Both the position numbers and the translations under genes were made by a program. From positions 124,001-188,000 of the forward strand of contig UQZO01000004.1 of assembly GCA_900545545.1 (NCBI GenBank): a DNA stretch of 64,000 bases, read 5' to 3'. Under the pieces are notes generated by a model. The model was not told where the DNA came from, ran no database searches, and saw only the letters and a program-made list of their open reading frames with translations. The stretch comes from an uncultured Subdoligranulum sp. Its GTDB lineage: Bacteria > Bacillota > Clostridia > Oscillospirales > Ruminococcaceae. Positions 14,740-23,389 of the stretch are shown piece after piece (position 1 is the stretch's first letter; every line of letters starts with the position of its first letter).

Positions 14740-16467
14740 TTACTGTGCAGCGGCCTTTTCGCTGTTCTTCTCGCTGGCGGCGTACACACGCAGCGAGTTG
14801 ACAACGATGATCACGCCCAGGGCGATGAGCAGGATGGCCAGAACCAGCTGCAGACCCTGCATCAGGAAGGTGGCGGTGCCGGCGGTATACGCCTGGACGC
14901 AGCCCACCAGAATCTGCACCAGCGCGGTGAAGGTGACGCAGAGCATGATGACCAGCGGCGGGAACAGCATCTTGTTGCTGCGGCCGGTCACTTTCAGGAA
15001 GACGCACAGCGTTACAAGCACCAGCGCGCTGAGCAACTGGTTGGCGGAACCAAACAGCGGCCAGATATTGTTGTAGCCGATCTTGGCCAGGATGAAACCA
15101 AAGGCCAGCGTGACGATGGTGGAGAAATAGGTGTTGCAGAACAGCTTGCGCCAGCCCTCGGCGTGTTCCATATCGTCCACGCTGAACAGCTCCTGGAAGC
15201 TCATACGGCCGATACGGGCCACGGCGTCCAGGCTGGTCAGGGCCAGGGCGGAAACACACATCGTCATAAAGACGGTGGCGGCGTAGACGGGCACGCCGAA
15301 CATCTCAAAGAAACCGGCAACACCGTTGCTGAATACCTGGAACGGGGTACCGGCGGCGGGGGTGCCGTCGGCTGCGGCGGAAGCACCGGCCACGCAGAGG
15401 GCCAGCACCGCCAGCAGGCTTTCCAGCACCATGGCGCCGTAACCAACCTTGAGCATATCCTTCTCATTCTCCACCGTCTTGGAGGAGGTGCCGGAGGAAA
15501 CCAGGCTGTGGAAGCCGGAAACCGCACCGCAGGCCACGGTGACAAAGAGGATGGGGAACAGGCTGCCGCTGATCAGGCTGCCGTTCTCACCCTTGACCAC
15601 GTTCCAGGCGGTGAAGGCGTGCAGGTTCATGGTGGGGTGAGCCACCAGCAGGCCGACGGCTGCACCGGCGATCATGAAGATGAACATGAAGGTGGTCATG
15701 TAGTCGCGGGGCTGTTTCAGCAGCCACATGGGCAGCACCGCCGCGAAGAAAATATAAATAAAGGTAATGTAGATCCAGCCCTCTTTGGCCAGGATGATGG
15801 GGCAGTTGGAACCGATCACGAAGGAAAGGACGATGAAGACGATGCCCAGCACCGCTTCTTTCCAGCCGCTGAAGTTGAACTTCTTCTGGATCAGGCCGAA
15901 CACCACGGCGAACACCATGAACATGATGGAAACCATGCCGGCGGCACCGTTGGTGGTGGCAGCTGCGGACAGCGAGGTGACGCCGTCCACGGTGGTATAA
16001 GCGTTGAAGGTGTCGGCCACCATGTCGGCAAAGGCCGCGATGACCAGCAGGGTGAACAGCCAGCAGAACAACAGGAACAGGCGGCGGCCCAGCTTGCCGA
16101 TGTATTTTTCAATCAGCATACCCATGGACTTGCCGTCGTTTTTGACGCTGGCATACAGGGCGCCGAAGTCGGTCACCGCACCAAAGAAGATGCCGCCCAG
16201 CAGCACCCACAGCAGCACCGGCAGCCAGCCGAACGCGGCTGCCTGAATGGCGCCGGTAACGGGGCCCGCACCCGCGATGGAAGAAAACTGGTGGCTGAAC
16301 ACGGTCCAGCCGTTGGTGGGTACATAATCTTTGCCATCCTCCAGCCGCACAGCAGGGGTCTTGGCATTGGGGTCGATGCCCCATTTGTTGGCGATCCAGC
16401 GGCCGTACCCGGCGTACGCACATACCAGGCACACCGCTGCGATCAGAACGATCACAAGCGTATTCAT
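14740..16467 (-). CDS. cstA: CstA family carbon starvation / pyruvate or peptide transporter
   Basis: The 575-aa product is an integral membrane protein with about 15 helices. It has the CstA signatures: GYGRWIANKWGID at the N-terminus, HQFSSIAGAGPVTGAIQA (residues ~58-75), GGIFFGAVTDFGALYAS and, later, SGFHSLVSSGTSSKTV. CstA family members import pyruvate or peptides when carbon is short. At 575 aa it is the shorter version found in clostridia rather than the ~700-aa E. coli form. GAGGGAG precedes the ATG. It has its own promoter and is transcribed away from the GH13 gene. No two-component system is next to it. Confidence 0.92.
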   Translation of the reverse strand: MNTLVIVLIAAVCLVCAYAGYGRWIANKWGIDPNAKTPAVRLEDGKDYVPTNGWTVFSHQFSSIAGAGPVTGAIQAAAFGWLPVLLWVLLGGIFFGAVTDFGALYASVKNDGKSMGMLIEKYIGKLGRRLFLLFCWLFTLLVIAAFADMVADTFNAYTTVDGVTSLSAAATTNGAAGMVSIMFMVFAVVFGLIQKKFNFSGWKEAVLGIVFIVLSFVIGSNCPIILAKEGWIYITFIYIFFAAVLPMWLLKQPRDYMTTFMFIFMIAGAAVGLLVAHPTMNLHAFTAWNVVKGENGSLISGSLFPILFVTVACGAVSGFHSLVSSGTSSKTVENEKDMLKVGYGAMVLESLLAVLALCVAGASAAADGTPAAGTPFQVFSNGVAGFFEMFGVPVYAATVFMTMCVSALALTSLDAVARIGRMSFQELFSVDDMEHAEGWRKLFCNTYFSTIVTLAFGFILAKIGYNNIWPLFGSANQLLSALVLVTLCVFLKVTGRSNKMLFPPLVIMLCVTFTALVQILVGCVQAYTAGTATFLMQGLQLVLAILLIALGVIIVVNSLRVYAASEKNSEKAAAQ

Positions 16468-16518
16468 GATTCTTACTCCCTCTTTCCTTATATTGGATTT
16501 ACAATCGCTTGCTTTTTT

Positions 16519-16547
16519 ACTTTAGCGCGCTGATGTATCCGTGTCAA
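16519..16547 (-). promoter_or_regulatory. Promoter of cstA
   Basis: TTGACA (16547-16542) and TAAAGT (16524-16519) with a 17-base spacer on the minus strand, about 50 bases before the cstA start. The region between cstA and the GH13 gene (16468-16712) is AT-rich and holds only the two divergent promoters. Confidence 0.7.
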
Positions 16548-16630
16548 TAAATTATTAATAATTTGGAGAAATGACGGATATTTATGCAAAAAGTAGAAAA
16601 TATATGGGCTGTTTTGTATGAGTTGTGCAA

Positions 16631-16659
16631 TTGACAAGACACTTTTGATTGGCTAGTAT
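16631..16659 (+). promoter_or_regulatory. Promoter of the GH13 gene
   Basis: TTGACA (16631-16636) and TAGTAT (16654-16659) with a 17-base spacer, about 50 bases before the gene start; TATAAA overlaps the -10 box. Confidence 0.65.
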
Positions 16660-16712
16660 AAAGAAAAACGGCGGCATCTTTTTTGGACCGCCCATCAATC
16701 AGGAGGACAACC

Positions 16713-18281
16713 ATGAAACAATGGCTGAAAGACGCAGTCTTTTACGAGATTTATCCCCAGAGTTTCTATGATACCAACGGCGACGGCATCGGCGATCTGC
16801 CCGGTATTACGTCCAAGCTGGATTACATCAAAGACCTGGGCTGCAATGCCCTGTGGATCAACCCCTGCTTCGATTCCCCGTTCAAGGATGCAGGCTACGA
16901 TGTGCGGGATTATAAAAAGATCGCACCGCGCTACGGCACCAACGAGGATGCGGCTCAGCTGTTCCGCACCGCCCACGAAAAGGGCATCCATGTTCTGCTG
17001 GACCTGGTGCCCGGCCACACCAGCGAGGAACACCCCTGGTTCAAGGCCAGCTGCAAGGCGGAAAAAAATGAATATTCCGGCCGGTATGTCTGGACGGACC
17101 ATTGTTTTGCCGGCGGCGACGGGATGCCGTTCATCGGCGGTGAAACCGAGCGCAACGGCACCTACATCCTGAACTTCTTCAAGTGCCAGCCCGCACTGAA
17201 CTACGGCTACGGCAAAATTCATGAATCGTGGCAGCAGCCCACCGACGCCCCCGATTGCCGTGCCACCGTGGAAGCGATGAAAGATGTCATGCGGTTCTGG
17301 CTGGATATGGGGTGTGACGGCTTCCGGGTGGATATGGCGTCCAGCCTGGTAAAGAACGACACCCACCACAAAAAGTATACCTGTGCCATCTGGCGGGATA
17401 TCGCTGCCATGCTGCAGAAGGAATACCCCGAAGCAGCGCTGATCAGCGAATGGAACGGCCCGCGCATGGCGCTGAAAAACGGCTTTGATATGGACTTCAT
17501 GCTCAACGGCACCGACAACGGCTACTACTGGCTGATGCGTGCCTATGACGGCACCATGGACTCCGACCCGCACAACATCGGCAAGGCCTATTTCTGCAAG
17601 GATTCCGGCACCGGCATTGACAAATTCCTGGATGACTGGCTGCCCAGCTACAAGGCGACCCATAAGGACGGTCTGTACTGCCTGATCACCTGCAACCACG
17701 ATACCATCCGTCCTTCGGCAGGCCTGACCACCGAGGAACTGCGCCTGGCCTACGCCATGATCTTTACCATGCCCGGTGCGCCTTTCCTGTATTACGGCGA
17801 TGAGATCGGCATGCGGTACCAGAAACTGCCCACCAAGGAGGGCGGCTACTTCCGCACCGGTTCCCGTACCCCCATGCAGTGGGCACCGGGCAAGAACCTG
17901 GGCTTCTCCACCGCTGAGCCGGAAGCGCTGTATCTGCCGGTAGATCCCGCAGCCGACGCGCCCACGGTGGCCGGGCAGCAGGCAGACCCCGGCAGCCTGT
18001 GGCATACCGTCCAGGACCTGCTGGCCTTCCGCCATGCCCATCGGGACTTGGATTCCGATGCCTCGTTCAAGGTACTGTTTGCCCCCAAGGCGAAAGGGGA
18101 CTACCGTCCCTTTGCCTGGCGCCGCGGTTCGCTGGTGTGTGCCGTCAACCCGGCGGGCGCCAAGGCCGAACTGCCCCTGAAACTGAAGGAGGATGCCCGC
18201 GTACTGTACGTCATCGGCAGCGCCCAGGTCCACGAAGGCAACCTGGTGCTTGGCGCACAGAGCTTTGCCATTCTGGCATAA
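16713..18281 (+). CDS. GH13 alpha-glucosidase/alpha-amylase family enzyme
   Basis: ATG at 16713 is preceded by AGGAGG at a 6-base distance; the longer frame from 16683 lacks a good site. The 522-aa cytoplasmic enzyme has a (beta/alpha)8 barrel with clear GH13 motifs: DLVPGHTSEEHPWF (region I), GFRVDMASS with the nucleophile Asp207, ISEWNG with the acid/base Glu246 and CNHDTIRPS with Asp330. YEIYPQSFYDTNGDGIGDL at the start is typical of oligo-1,6-glucosidase, trehalose hydrolase and related enzymes. It has no signal peptide, so it should cut imported oligosaccharides or glucosides. The exact linkage cannot be read. It is a single-gene unit between its own promoter and a strong terminator. Confidence 0.9.
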   Translation: MKQWLKDAVFYEIYPQSFYDTNGDGIGDLPGITSKLDYIKDLGCNALWINPCFDSPFKDAGYDVRDYKKIAPRYGTNEDAAQLFRTAHEKGIHVLLDLVPGHTSEEHPWFKASCKAEKNEYSGRYVWTDHCFAGGDGMPFIGGETERNGTYILNFFKCQPALNYGYGKIHESWQQPTDAPDCRATVEAMKDVMRFWLDMGCDGFRVDMASSLVKNDTHHKKYTCAIWRDIAAMLQKEYPEAALISEWNGPRMALKNGFDMDFMLNGTDNGYYWLMRAYDGTMDSDPHNIGKAYFCKDSGTGIDKFLDDWLPSYKATHKDGLYCLITCNHDTIRPSAGLTTEELRLAYAMIFTMPGAPFLYYGDEIGMRYQKLPTKEGGYFRTGSRTPMQWAPGKNLGFSTAEPEALYLPVDPAADAPTVAGQQADPGSLWHTVQDLLAFRHAHRDLDSDASFKVLFAPKAKGDYRPFAWRRGSLVCAVNPAGAKAELPLKLKEDARVLYVIGSAQVHEGNLVLGAQSFAILA

Positions 18282-18298
18282 TTCCCATGCCATAAGAA

Positions 18299-18334
18299 AG
18301 AGCCCCCGGCCTGTGCAGGCCGGGGGCTCTTTTG
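18299..18334. terminator. Bidirectional terminator
   Basis: A 13-bp stem (18300-18312 with 18317-18329, core GAGCCCCCGGCC) with loop GTGC and TTTT; serves the GH13 gene and the convergent nitroreductase gene. Confidence 0.85.
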
Positions 18335-18335
18335 G

Positions 18336-18911
18336 TTACAGCGTTTTCAGCAAAACTTCTTCCATCGGGCGTTTGGGCACGCAGTAGTCGTGCACGTCAT
18401 CCAGATAGTATTTGGTATCGCCGTTTTCCATCGCCACCAGGTGGCTTTTGTGGCTGGGATAGCCCAGCGCTACCATATAGCGCAGCGCTACGCCTTCGGG
18501 CAGGTTCAGCAGCCGGGTCAGTGCCGGGCGATCGATGGAACCCATCAGGCAGCTGCCCACGCCGTGGGCCCAGGCGGCAGCGGTCAGGCTGCCCATGGCC
18601 AGGCCGGTGTCGGTATCGCTGCAGCCGGGCAGGCGTTCATCCTGCAACACGGCGATAAAGGCGACCGGCTGTTCGCCGGGTTTGGGGCAGCCCAGTTCGG
18701 GCGGCAGGCTGGCGGCCCAGTGCACCAGCGGCTGCACCGCGGCCACGGCCTCAGGGCTTTGCACAATGATATACTTCAGCGTCTGGCGGTTGGCGCCGCA
18801 GCTGGCAATGCGGGCGGCATCCACGGCTTCGGTAAGGATCTCCGGCGCAATGGGGCGCTGCTCAAAGCGGCGGTAGGTGCGGCGGGTGCGCAAAAATTCC
18901 ATCATATCCAC
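18336..18911 (-). CDS. Nitroreductase family protein
   Basis: The 191-aa product is a short FMN-dependent nitroreductase-like oxidoreductase. It has the N-terminal FMN phosphate-binding signature RTRRTYRRFEQRPI, the ARIASCGANRQTLKYI segment (residues ~33-48), and a GVGSCLMGSI motif plus VALGYP in the C-terminal half. Family members reduce nitro groups, quinones or other small acceptors with NAD(P)H. The start may be the GTG at 18911, which has AAGGA 11 bases upstream, or the ATG at 18905. Its promoter overlaps the end of the next gene. The physiological substrate is unknown. Confidence 0.87.
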   Translation of the reverse strand: MDMMEFLRTRRTYRRFEQRPIAPEILTEAVDAARIASCGANRQTLKYIIVQSPEAVAAVQPLVHWAASLPPELGCPKPGEQPVAFIAVLQDERLPGCSDTDTGLAMGSLTAAAWAHGVGSCLMGSIDRPALTRLLNLPEGVALRYMVALGYPSHKSHLVAMENGDTKYYLDDVHDYCVPKRPMEEVLLKTL

Positions 18912-18945
18912 AGTCGGTCACGTCCTTTTATAGAAGATTTTCTAC

Positions 18946-18974
18946 ATTATACCAGCAAGCCGGTCATTAATCAA
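18946..18974 (-). promoter_or_regulatory. Promoter of the nitroreductase gene
   Basis: TTGATT (18974-18969) and a perfect TATAAT (18951-18946) with a 17-base spacer. The -35 box lies over the stop region of the upstream M15-like gene. Confidence 0.75.
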
Positions 18975-19653
18975 TGACGGTGGAAGTGCGGCCGATGCCC
19001 ACAGCCGCCGAGGCAATCTTTTTCCAGCTGCTGCATCCGCAGATGCCGTCTGCCGTGAGCGAGAAATCCTTCTGGATGGCTTTGAGGGCTTTTTCGGTGG
19101 CGGAGCCGAAGATGCCGTCCAGCGAACCGGTGGAGTAGCCCAGGGCATTGAGGGCATCCTGCAAAATCAGCACATAGGTGTTGCGGTTGCCGCGGCGCAC
19201 GGTGGGGTATCCGGCGGTGGTGTTGGGGCAGGCGGGTTTGCCGTAACGGCGGTCGAAGTGCACCCAGGTTGGGGTCATGGAAAGGGGTTCCACGTACCCC
19301 CAGGCCCCGGTGGCCACAGCGGTGTTGTAAATCTTTTTGCGGTCGCTGCTGCTCAGGGTCTGGCCTACGTCAAAGGCTACGCCGGCATAGTGCTGGCTGG
19401 TGGTGCCGTGGCCGCCCTCCCAGATGCGCTTGAAGGCATAGCCCACCGGGATGCCGCTGCCATAGTTGCGGCGGGTCAGGTTCCAGGCTTCCATGGCCGC
19501 TACGGTGGTCCACAGAACGCTGGATTTGCTGGAACCGCGGAACTCCCGTACCCGCAGGGTGGTACCGGAACTGTAGGGCATGGGGTCGCTCTCGTTCAGG
19601 GTGTAGGTGTAAAACTTGTTGGTGTAGTTGTCGTAAACATAGACTTTCGCCAT
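18967..19653 (-). CDS. M15-like peptidase with C-terminal peptidoglycan-binding domain
   Basis: The 228-aa product has an N-terminal part of about 150 residues with HYAGVAFDVGQ (residues ~88-98) and TWVHFDRRYG (~130). The His, Asp and second His in these motifs match the zinc ligands of M15 D-Ala-D-Ala carboxypeptidases and L,D-peptidases. Residues ~160-215 form a PG_binding_1 repeat (LQDALNALGYSTGSLDGIFG and GICGCSSWKKI). There is no signal peptide, so export may use a non-classical route, or the protein may act at lysis or in spores. It lies 3 bases after the stop of the SleC-like gene and is probably co-transcribed with it. The catalytic call rests on motifs only. Confidence 0.75.
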   Translation of the reverse strand: MAKVYVYDNYTNKFYTYTLNESDPMPYSSGTTLRVREFRGSSKSSVLWTTVAAMEAWNLTRRNYGSGIPVGYAFKRIWEGGHGTTSQHYAGVAFDVGQTLSSSDRKKIYNTAVATGAWGYVEPLSMTPTWVHFDRRYGKPACPNTTAGYPTVRRGNRNTYVLILQDALNALGYSTGSLDGIFGSATEKALKAIQKDFSLTADGICGCSSWKKIASAAVGIGRTSTVID

Positions 19654-19656
19654 AAC

Positions 19657-22311
19657 TCAACCCTCCTCGGTTTGTCGGCACTCACTGCAAAGAGCCTGTG
19701 CTGCGGTGCGCAGGCTTTCCCAGGTGGCGGCATCCACCACCCCCAGCGTGGGCAGCCCGGCGGTAAGCTGGTAGTTTTCCAGCGCATTCCGGGTGGCTTC
19801 GTCCAGTTCGCCGCTCTCCGGTACAAAGCTGTATCCCTGGTCTACCGATGCGATGATGTTCAGCCAGCGCTGCACCTGCAACACGGCCGGGCCGGAACTG
19901 CCCAGCGCCAGCGCCGAGGCAGGCCAGACACCGTCCGGTTCCGGTGCTGCCGCCGCCGGGTTGACCTCGGCCAGCGCACGGGCTGCCTGCAAAAAGACGT
20001 TCCAGTCGGCGGTCGTGACCTGACCGGTTTCCGGTAAGGCAAAATACCGCTGGGCACTGCGCACGGCGGTTTCCAGGTTGTAATCGAAATCTTCGCTGGG
20101 GACCGTGCTGCCCAGGAAGTTGATCTCCGGCAGCCACTGTGCCAGGAACAGCAGCAGCCGGCTCAGGCGCAGCACATTCAGGCCGCTGTCTCCGATCTCC
20201 AGCATGGCAGTGGGCGCGGGCAGGGAAGCCGTGCGTACCACCGGGCCGCTGGTTTCCAGGCTTTGCACCGCCTGGTACAGGCTGTTCCAGGTCAGGCGGC
20301 CCACCACGCCGTCCACCGTCAGACCGGCGCGGGCCTGCCAGGCTTTGACGGCCTTGGTGGTGGCGGAACCGAAAACGCCGTCCACCGTCACCGAAGGAAT
20401 ATCGTTGTAGTAGGCGGAAAGCCGCCGCAGATAGTACTGCACAGCGCGCACGGCAGTGCCGCGGCTGCCCTCCCGCACAGTGGTGGTAAACTGGCCGGGG
20501 GCTACGTTGGGTTCTACAATCTCGTTGGCTACGGCCAGGGCTACCTCGTTGAGTTTGTTCCAGGCGGCGCGCCCCACAATGCCGTCCGCTGTCAGCCCGA
20601 ACAGGCTCTGGAATGCGGTCACGGCTTTTTCGGTGGAGGCGCCGAAGCTGCCGTCCACACTGACAGCGGCCAGCGAGGTATAATTCTCGGCGGCCAGCCG
20701 TAGCCAGAACTGCACCAGGCGAACCTCCATGCCGGTATCGCCCCGGCGCAGCAACACGCCGGGCCAGGCTGTACCGCCCAGGTCGCTCTGCATATCCAGC
20801 CAGGCAGCATACAGGGCATCCCAGGTGGCCTGCCCCACGATACCGTCGGCGGTCAACCCCTGTTCCTGCTGGAAGGTCTTTACCGCCCGCTCGGTGGCGG
20901 CGCCAAAGTTGCCGTCCACCGTCAGGTTGGGCAGGGCACTGTTGAACTGGGCCAATTCCGAAAGCCAGAACTGTACCTGTTCCACTTCGCTGCCGGTAGA
21001 GCCGCGGCGCAGCACCACACCGGGCCAGGTGCCGGTGCTCTCGGTGCCGGTGGCGGTCTCGCCTTCGCTGGTCAGCTCGGCCAGGTCCTTCACGCTGACA
21101 TAAATATAGCTGATTTTGTACCAGGTCGATTTGCCCACCAGGCCGTCCGCCGTCAGGCTGAACTGCTTCTGGAATTTCTTGACGCACTGTTCTGTGGCAG
21201 CGTCAAAGGTCCCGGTGACTTCCGGCTTGCCGAAGGAGGGATAGTCCTTGGCAATACGGGAAAGCTGCCGCTGCAGCGTGCTCACACTGGTGCCGGTGGA
21301 ACCCAGCTTCAGCGTGATGCCGGGCCAGCTGGAGGGGATGGAAGCGATGTTGTTGGTAGTTACCAGCTGCACACGGTCGCCGTAATAGTAGCGCAGGATC
21401 TGCAGCGCGTTTTTGCCTTCGTTGGCGCGGTCCACGGTGCCCCACTGTTTCATGCCGGGGCAGGTCACCTGTTTGCCGTCGCAGTATTCGGTAAAGTACG
21501 GCTCCTGATCGCCGGAACGGCGCACATAGGTGTTGAACAATTCAGCGGTCAGCCGTTCCATCACCGCGAACACCGTCCGCCCGGCTACATAGGCCTGGTC
21601 GTACCCCGGCGAGCCGGTGATGTTGAAAGAGTATCCGCGACTGGGGTACCACTCGGTCCAGATGCGATTGAGTGCCAGACTGATCTGGGCCAGGATGTTG
21701 GCACGAAGAGCCTCCTCCGGCCAGGTGGGGTAGACCTCGCTGGAGGCCACGTTGGCAATATACTCCTGAAATCCCACCGTCACATTGCTGACGTTGGCCG
21801 ACGGCTTGCCCAGGTGTACGGTGATCTTTTTGGGAATGACCACTTCGTTCAGGACCCGGGCGTTGGGGTTCTCCTCCGGCGAAGGCCCGCTGCCGCCGCC
21901 CCCGGCGAACAGGGGATGGGGCGGAACGGTCGTGACCTCCACATTCTGGGCCTCGGTGCGGGAATCTGCCAGGGTGGGATTGTCGGCAGGGGTGGCGGGC
22001 AGAAATTCCAGCCGCGCCACCGTCTGCTGGCCGTCAAACACCTGCACGCCGTCCAGGATCTGGCTTTGCCAGCCGTCAGCCTCGGCCAGGATGCTGTAGA
22101 TCGCGTAGGGACGCACGGTGCGGTTGTTCTCGTCCAGGCTGTAGCTGGCGTCGGGCGCCGGAAGCTCCAGGTCGCTGGTGGTGCCTGACGCATCGGTAGT
22201 CAAGCGGGCCAGCACAGCGCCGGATTCATCCAGTACGGTTATGTGTACGCCGGTTACCGGTGCCGCTTGTTCGGCAACCGATGCGTACACACGCAAAGTT
22301 CCATTGGGCAT
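19657..22311 (-). CDS. SleC-like protein with SpoIID-type domain and six peptidoglycan-binding repeats
   Basis: The start at 22311 follows AGGAGGTG by 5 bases. The 884-aa product begins with a CarboxypepD_reg-like domain (TLRVYASVAEQAAPVTG and following). From about residue 170 comes ITVHLGKPSANVSNVTVGFQ and then NVASSEVYPTWPEEALRANI, which resembles the start of clostridial cortex-lytic enzyme SleC and the SpoIID lytic-transglycosylase motif. About six PG_binding_1 units follow (starting with GSTGTSVSTLQ, GSTGSEVEQVQ, GDTGMEVRLVQ, GSRGTAVRAVQ and two degenerate ones). SleC has only one such repeat, so this is an expanded form. No signal peptide is seen. Role: peptidoglycan binding and possibly cleavage in a spore-like or lytic setting. 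The start is inside an RNA hairpin region. Confidence 0.75.
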   Translation of the reverse strand: MPNGTLRVYASVAEQAAPVTGVHITVLDESGAVLARLTTDASGTTSDLELPAPDASYSLDENNRTVRPYAIYSILAEADGWQSQILDGVQVFDGQQTVARLEFLPATPADNPTLADSRTEAQNVEVTTVPPHPLFAGGGGSGPSPEENPNARVLNEVVIPKKITVHLGKPSANVSNVTVGFQEYIANVASSEVYPTWPEEALRANILAQISLALNRIWTEWYPSRGYSFNITGSPGYDQAYVAGRTVFAVMERLTAELFNTYVRRSGDQEPYFTEYCDGKQVTCPGMKQWGTVDRANEGKNALQILRYYYGDRVQLVTTNNIASIPSSWPGITLKLGSTGTSVSTLQRQLSRIAKDYPSFGKPEVTGTFDAATEQCVKKFQKQFSLTADGLVGKSTWYKISYIYVSVKDLAELTSEGETATGTESTGTWPGVVLRRGSTGSEVEQVQFWLSELAQFNSALPNLTVDGNFGAATERAVKTFQQEQGLTADGIVGQATWDALYAAWLDMQSDLGGTAWPGVLLRRGDTGMEVRLVQFWLRLAAENYTSLAAVSVDGSFGASTEKAVTAFQSLFGLTADGIVGRAAWNKLNEVALAVANEIVEPNVAPGQFTTTVREGSRGTAVRAVQYYLRRLSAYYNDIPSVTVDGVFGSATTKAVKAWQARAGLTVDGVVGRLTWNSLYQAVQSLETSGPVVRTASLPAPTAMLEIGDSGLNVLRLSRLLLFLAQWLPEINFLGSTVPSEDFDYNLETAVRSAQRYFALPETGQVTTADWNVFLQAARALAEVNPAAAAPEPDGVWPASALALGSSGPAVLQVQRWLNIIASVDQGYSFVPESGELDEATRNALENYQLTAGLPTLGVVDAATWESLRTAAQALCSECRQTEEG

Positions 22312-22316
22312 ACAAA

Positions 22317-22358
22317 CACCTCCTGCCCACAGGCTATGCCGCCGGGGAGCAGGAGGTG
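22317..22358 (-). promoter_or_regulatory. Hairpin that can hide the Shine-Dalgarno of the SleC-like gene
   Basis: CACCTCCTGC (22317-22326) and GCAGGAGGTG (22349-22358) are perfect 10-base complements with a 22-base loop. In the transcript the 3' arm is the Shine-Dalgarno, 5 bases before the start codon. Folding should block ribosome entry. Confidence 0.6.
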
Positions 22359-22365
22359 ACAAACA

Positions 22366-22399
22366 AAAAGGGGCCGGTGGGATTTCTCCCACCGGCCCC
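22366..22399 (-). terminator. Terminator after fba
   Basis: A 13-bp stem (22370-22382 with 22387-22399, core GGGGCCGGTGGGA) with loop TTTC; in the minus direction it is followed by TTTTTGTTTG. Confidence 0.85.
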
Positions 22400-22430
22400 T
22401 GAGCCGTACTTTTCAGATTAAGTGAAACAA

Positions 22431-23294
22431 TCAGGCCTTGTTGGCAGAGCCGAACAGCTCGATCTTCTCGCGGACGGTAGCCTTGATGGCATCGGCGCCG
22501 GGAGCCAGCAGCTTGCGCGGGTCAAAGCCCTTGCCCTGCAGGTCCTTACCGGCCTCGATGTACTTACGGGTAGCATCGGCGAAGCTCAGCTGGCACTCGG
22601 TGTTGACGTTGATCTTGGAAACGCCCAGGCTGATGGCCTTCTTGATCATGTCCTCGGGAATGCCCGTGCCGCCGTGCAGAACCAGCGGAATGTTGTTGGT
22701 GGCAGCATGGATCTTGTCCAGAGCGTCGAAGTCCAGGCCCTTCCAGTTGGCGGGGTACTTGCCGTGGATGTTGCCGATGCCGGCAGCCAGGAAGTCGATG
22801 CCCAGGCCGGCGATCTTGGCGCACTGCTCGGGATCGGCGATCTCGCCCATACCCACAACGCCGTCTTCTTCGCCGCCGATGGAGCCGACCTCGGCCTCAA
22901 TGGACAGGCCGTGGTCATGTGCCAGAGCAACCAGCTCGGTGGTCTTGGCAACGTTCTCGTCGATGTCGTAGTGGCTGCCGTCGAACATGATGGAGGTGAA
23001 GCCGGCGGCGACGCAGGCCTTGGCGCCCTCATAGGTGCCGTGGTCCAGGTGCAGCGCCACGGGAACGGTGATGCCCAGGCTCTCGTCCATGGCCTTGACC
23101 ATGGCGGCGACGGTCTTGAAACCGGTCATATATTTGCCCGCGCCCTCAGACACACCGAGGATGACGGGAGAATTGAGTTCCTGCGCGGTCAGCAGGATGC
23201 TCTTGGTCCACTCCAGGTTGTTGATGTTGAACTGGCCCACCGCATAGTGGCCATCGCGTGCTTTCAGCAGCATATTGGTAGCATTTACCAGCAT
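22431..23294 (-). CDS. fba: Class II fructose-bisphosphate aldolase
   Basis: The start at 23294 (MLVNATNMLLKARDGHYAVG) is chosen over a much longer open frame because GGAGG lies just before it and the family starts here. The 287-aa cytoplasmic enzyme splits fructose 1,6-bisphosphate into two triose phosphates in glycolysis. It has the class II zinc ligands: HLDHG (first His pair), EAEVGSIGGEEDG, GNIHGKY and VLHGGTG, and ends with KINVNTECQLSF in the phosphate-binding region. It is a single gene with its own promoter and terminator. A hairpin sits at the very 5' end of its transcript. Confidence 0.96.
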   Translation of the reverse strand: MLVNATNMLLKARDGHYAVGQFNINNLEWTKSILLTAQELNSPVILGVSEGAGKYMTGFKTVAAMVKAMDESLGITVPVALHLDHGTYEGAKACVAAGFTSIMFDGSHYDIDENVAKTTELVALAHDHGLSIEAEVGSIGGEEDGVVGMGEIADPEQCAKIAGLGIDFLAAGIGNIHGKYPANWKGLDFDALDKIHAATNNIPLVLHGGTGIPEDMIKKAISLGVSKINVNTECQLSFADATRKYIEAGKDLQGKGFDPRKLLAPGADAIKATVREKIELFGSANKA

Positions 23295-23322
23295 ATCACA
23301 TACCTCCACATGATGTTTGGTT

Positions 23323-23351
23323 AAAAAGGGCACACCGACCCCCGGTGTGCC
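23323..23351 (-). other. Terminator-like hairpin at the 5' end of the fba transcript
   Basis: A 9-bp stem (23329-23337 with 23343-23351, GGCACACCG) followed in the minus direction by CTTTTTT. It begins about 3 bases after the expected start of transcription, leaving no room for an aptamer. It may protect the mRNA or limit early elongation. Confidence 0.6.
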
Positions 23352-23360
23352 GATGATTTC

Positions 23361-23389
23361 ATTATACCCTGACTTTGACAAAAAAGCAA
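23361..23389 (-). promoter_or_regulatory. Promoter of fba
   Basis: TTGCTT (23389-23384) and a perfect TATAAT (23366-23361), 17-base spacer, minus strand. Confidence 0.75.

Noticed and set aside
14583..14740. T-box riboswitch before the amino-acid ABC operon
   Set aside because: The leader is only about 60 bases before the terminator and has no T-box sequence or specifier stem; a leader peptide is a better, though weak, reading.
14524..16533. 669-residue plus-strand frame over cstA
   Set aside because: Antisense shadow; His/Gly/Gln-rich with no domain, while the minus frame is a clear CstA.
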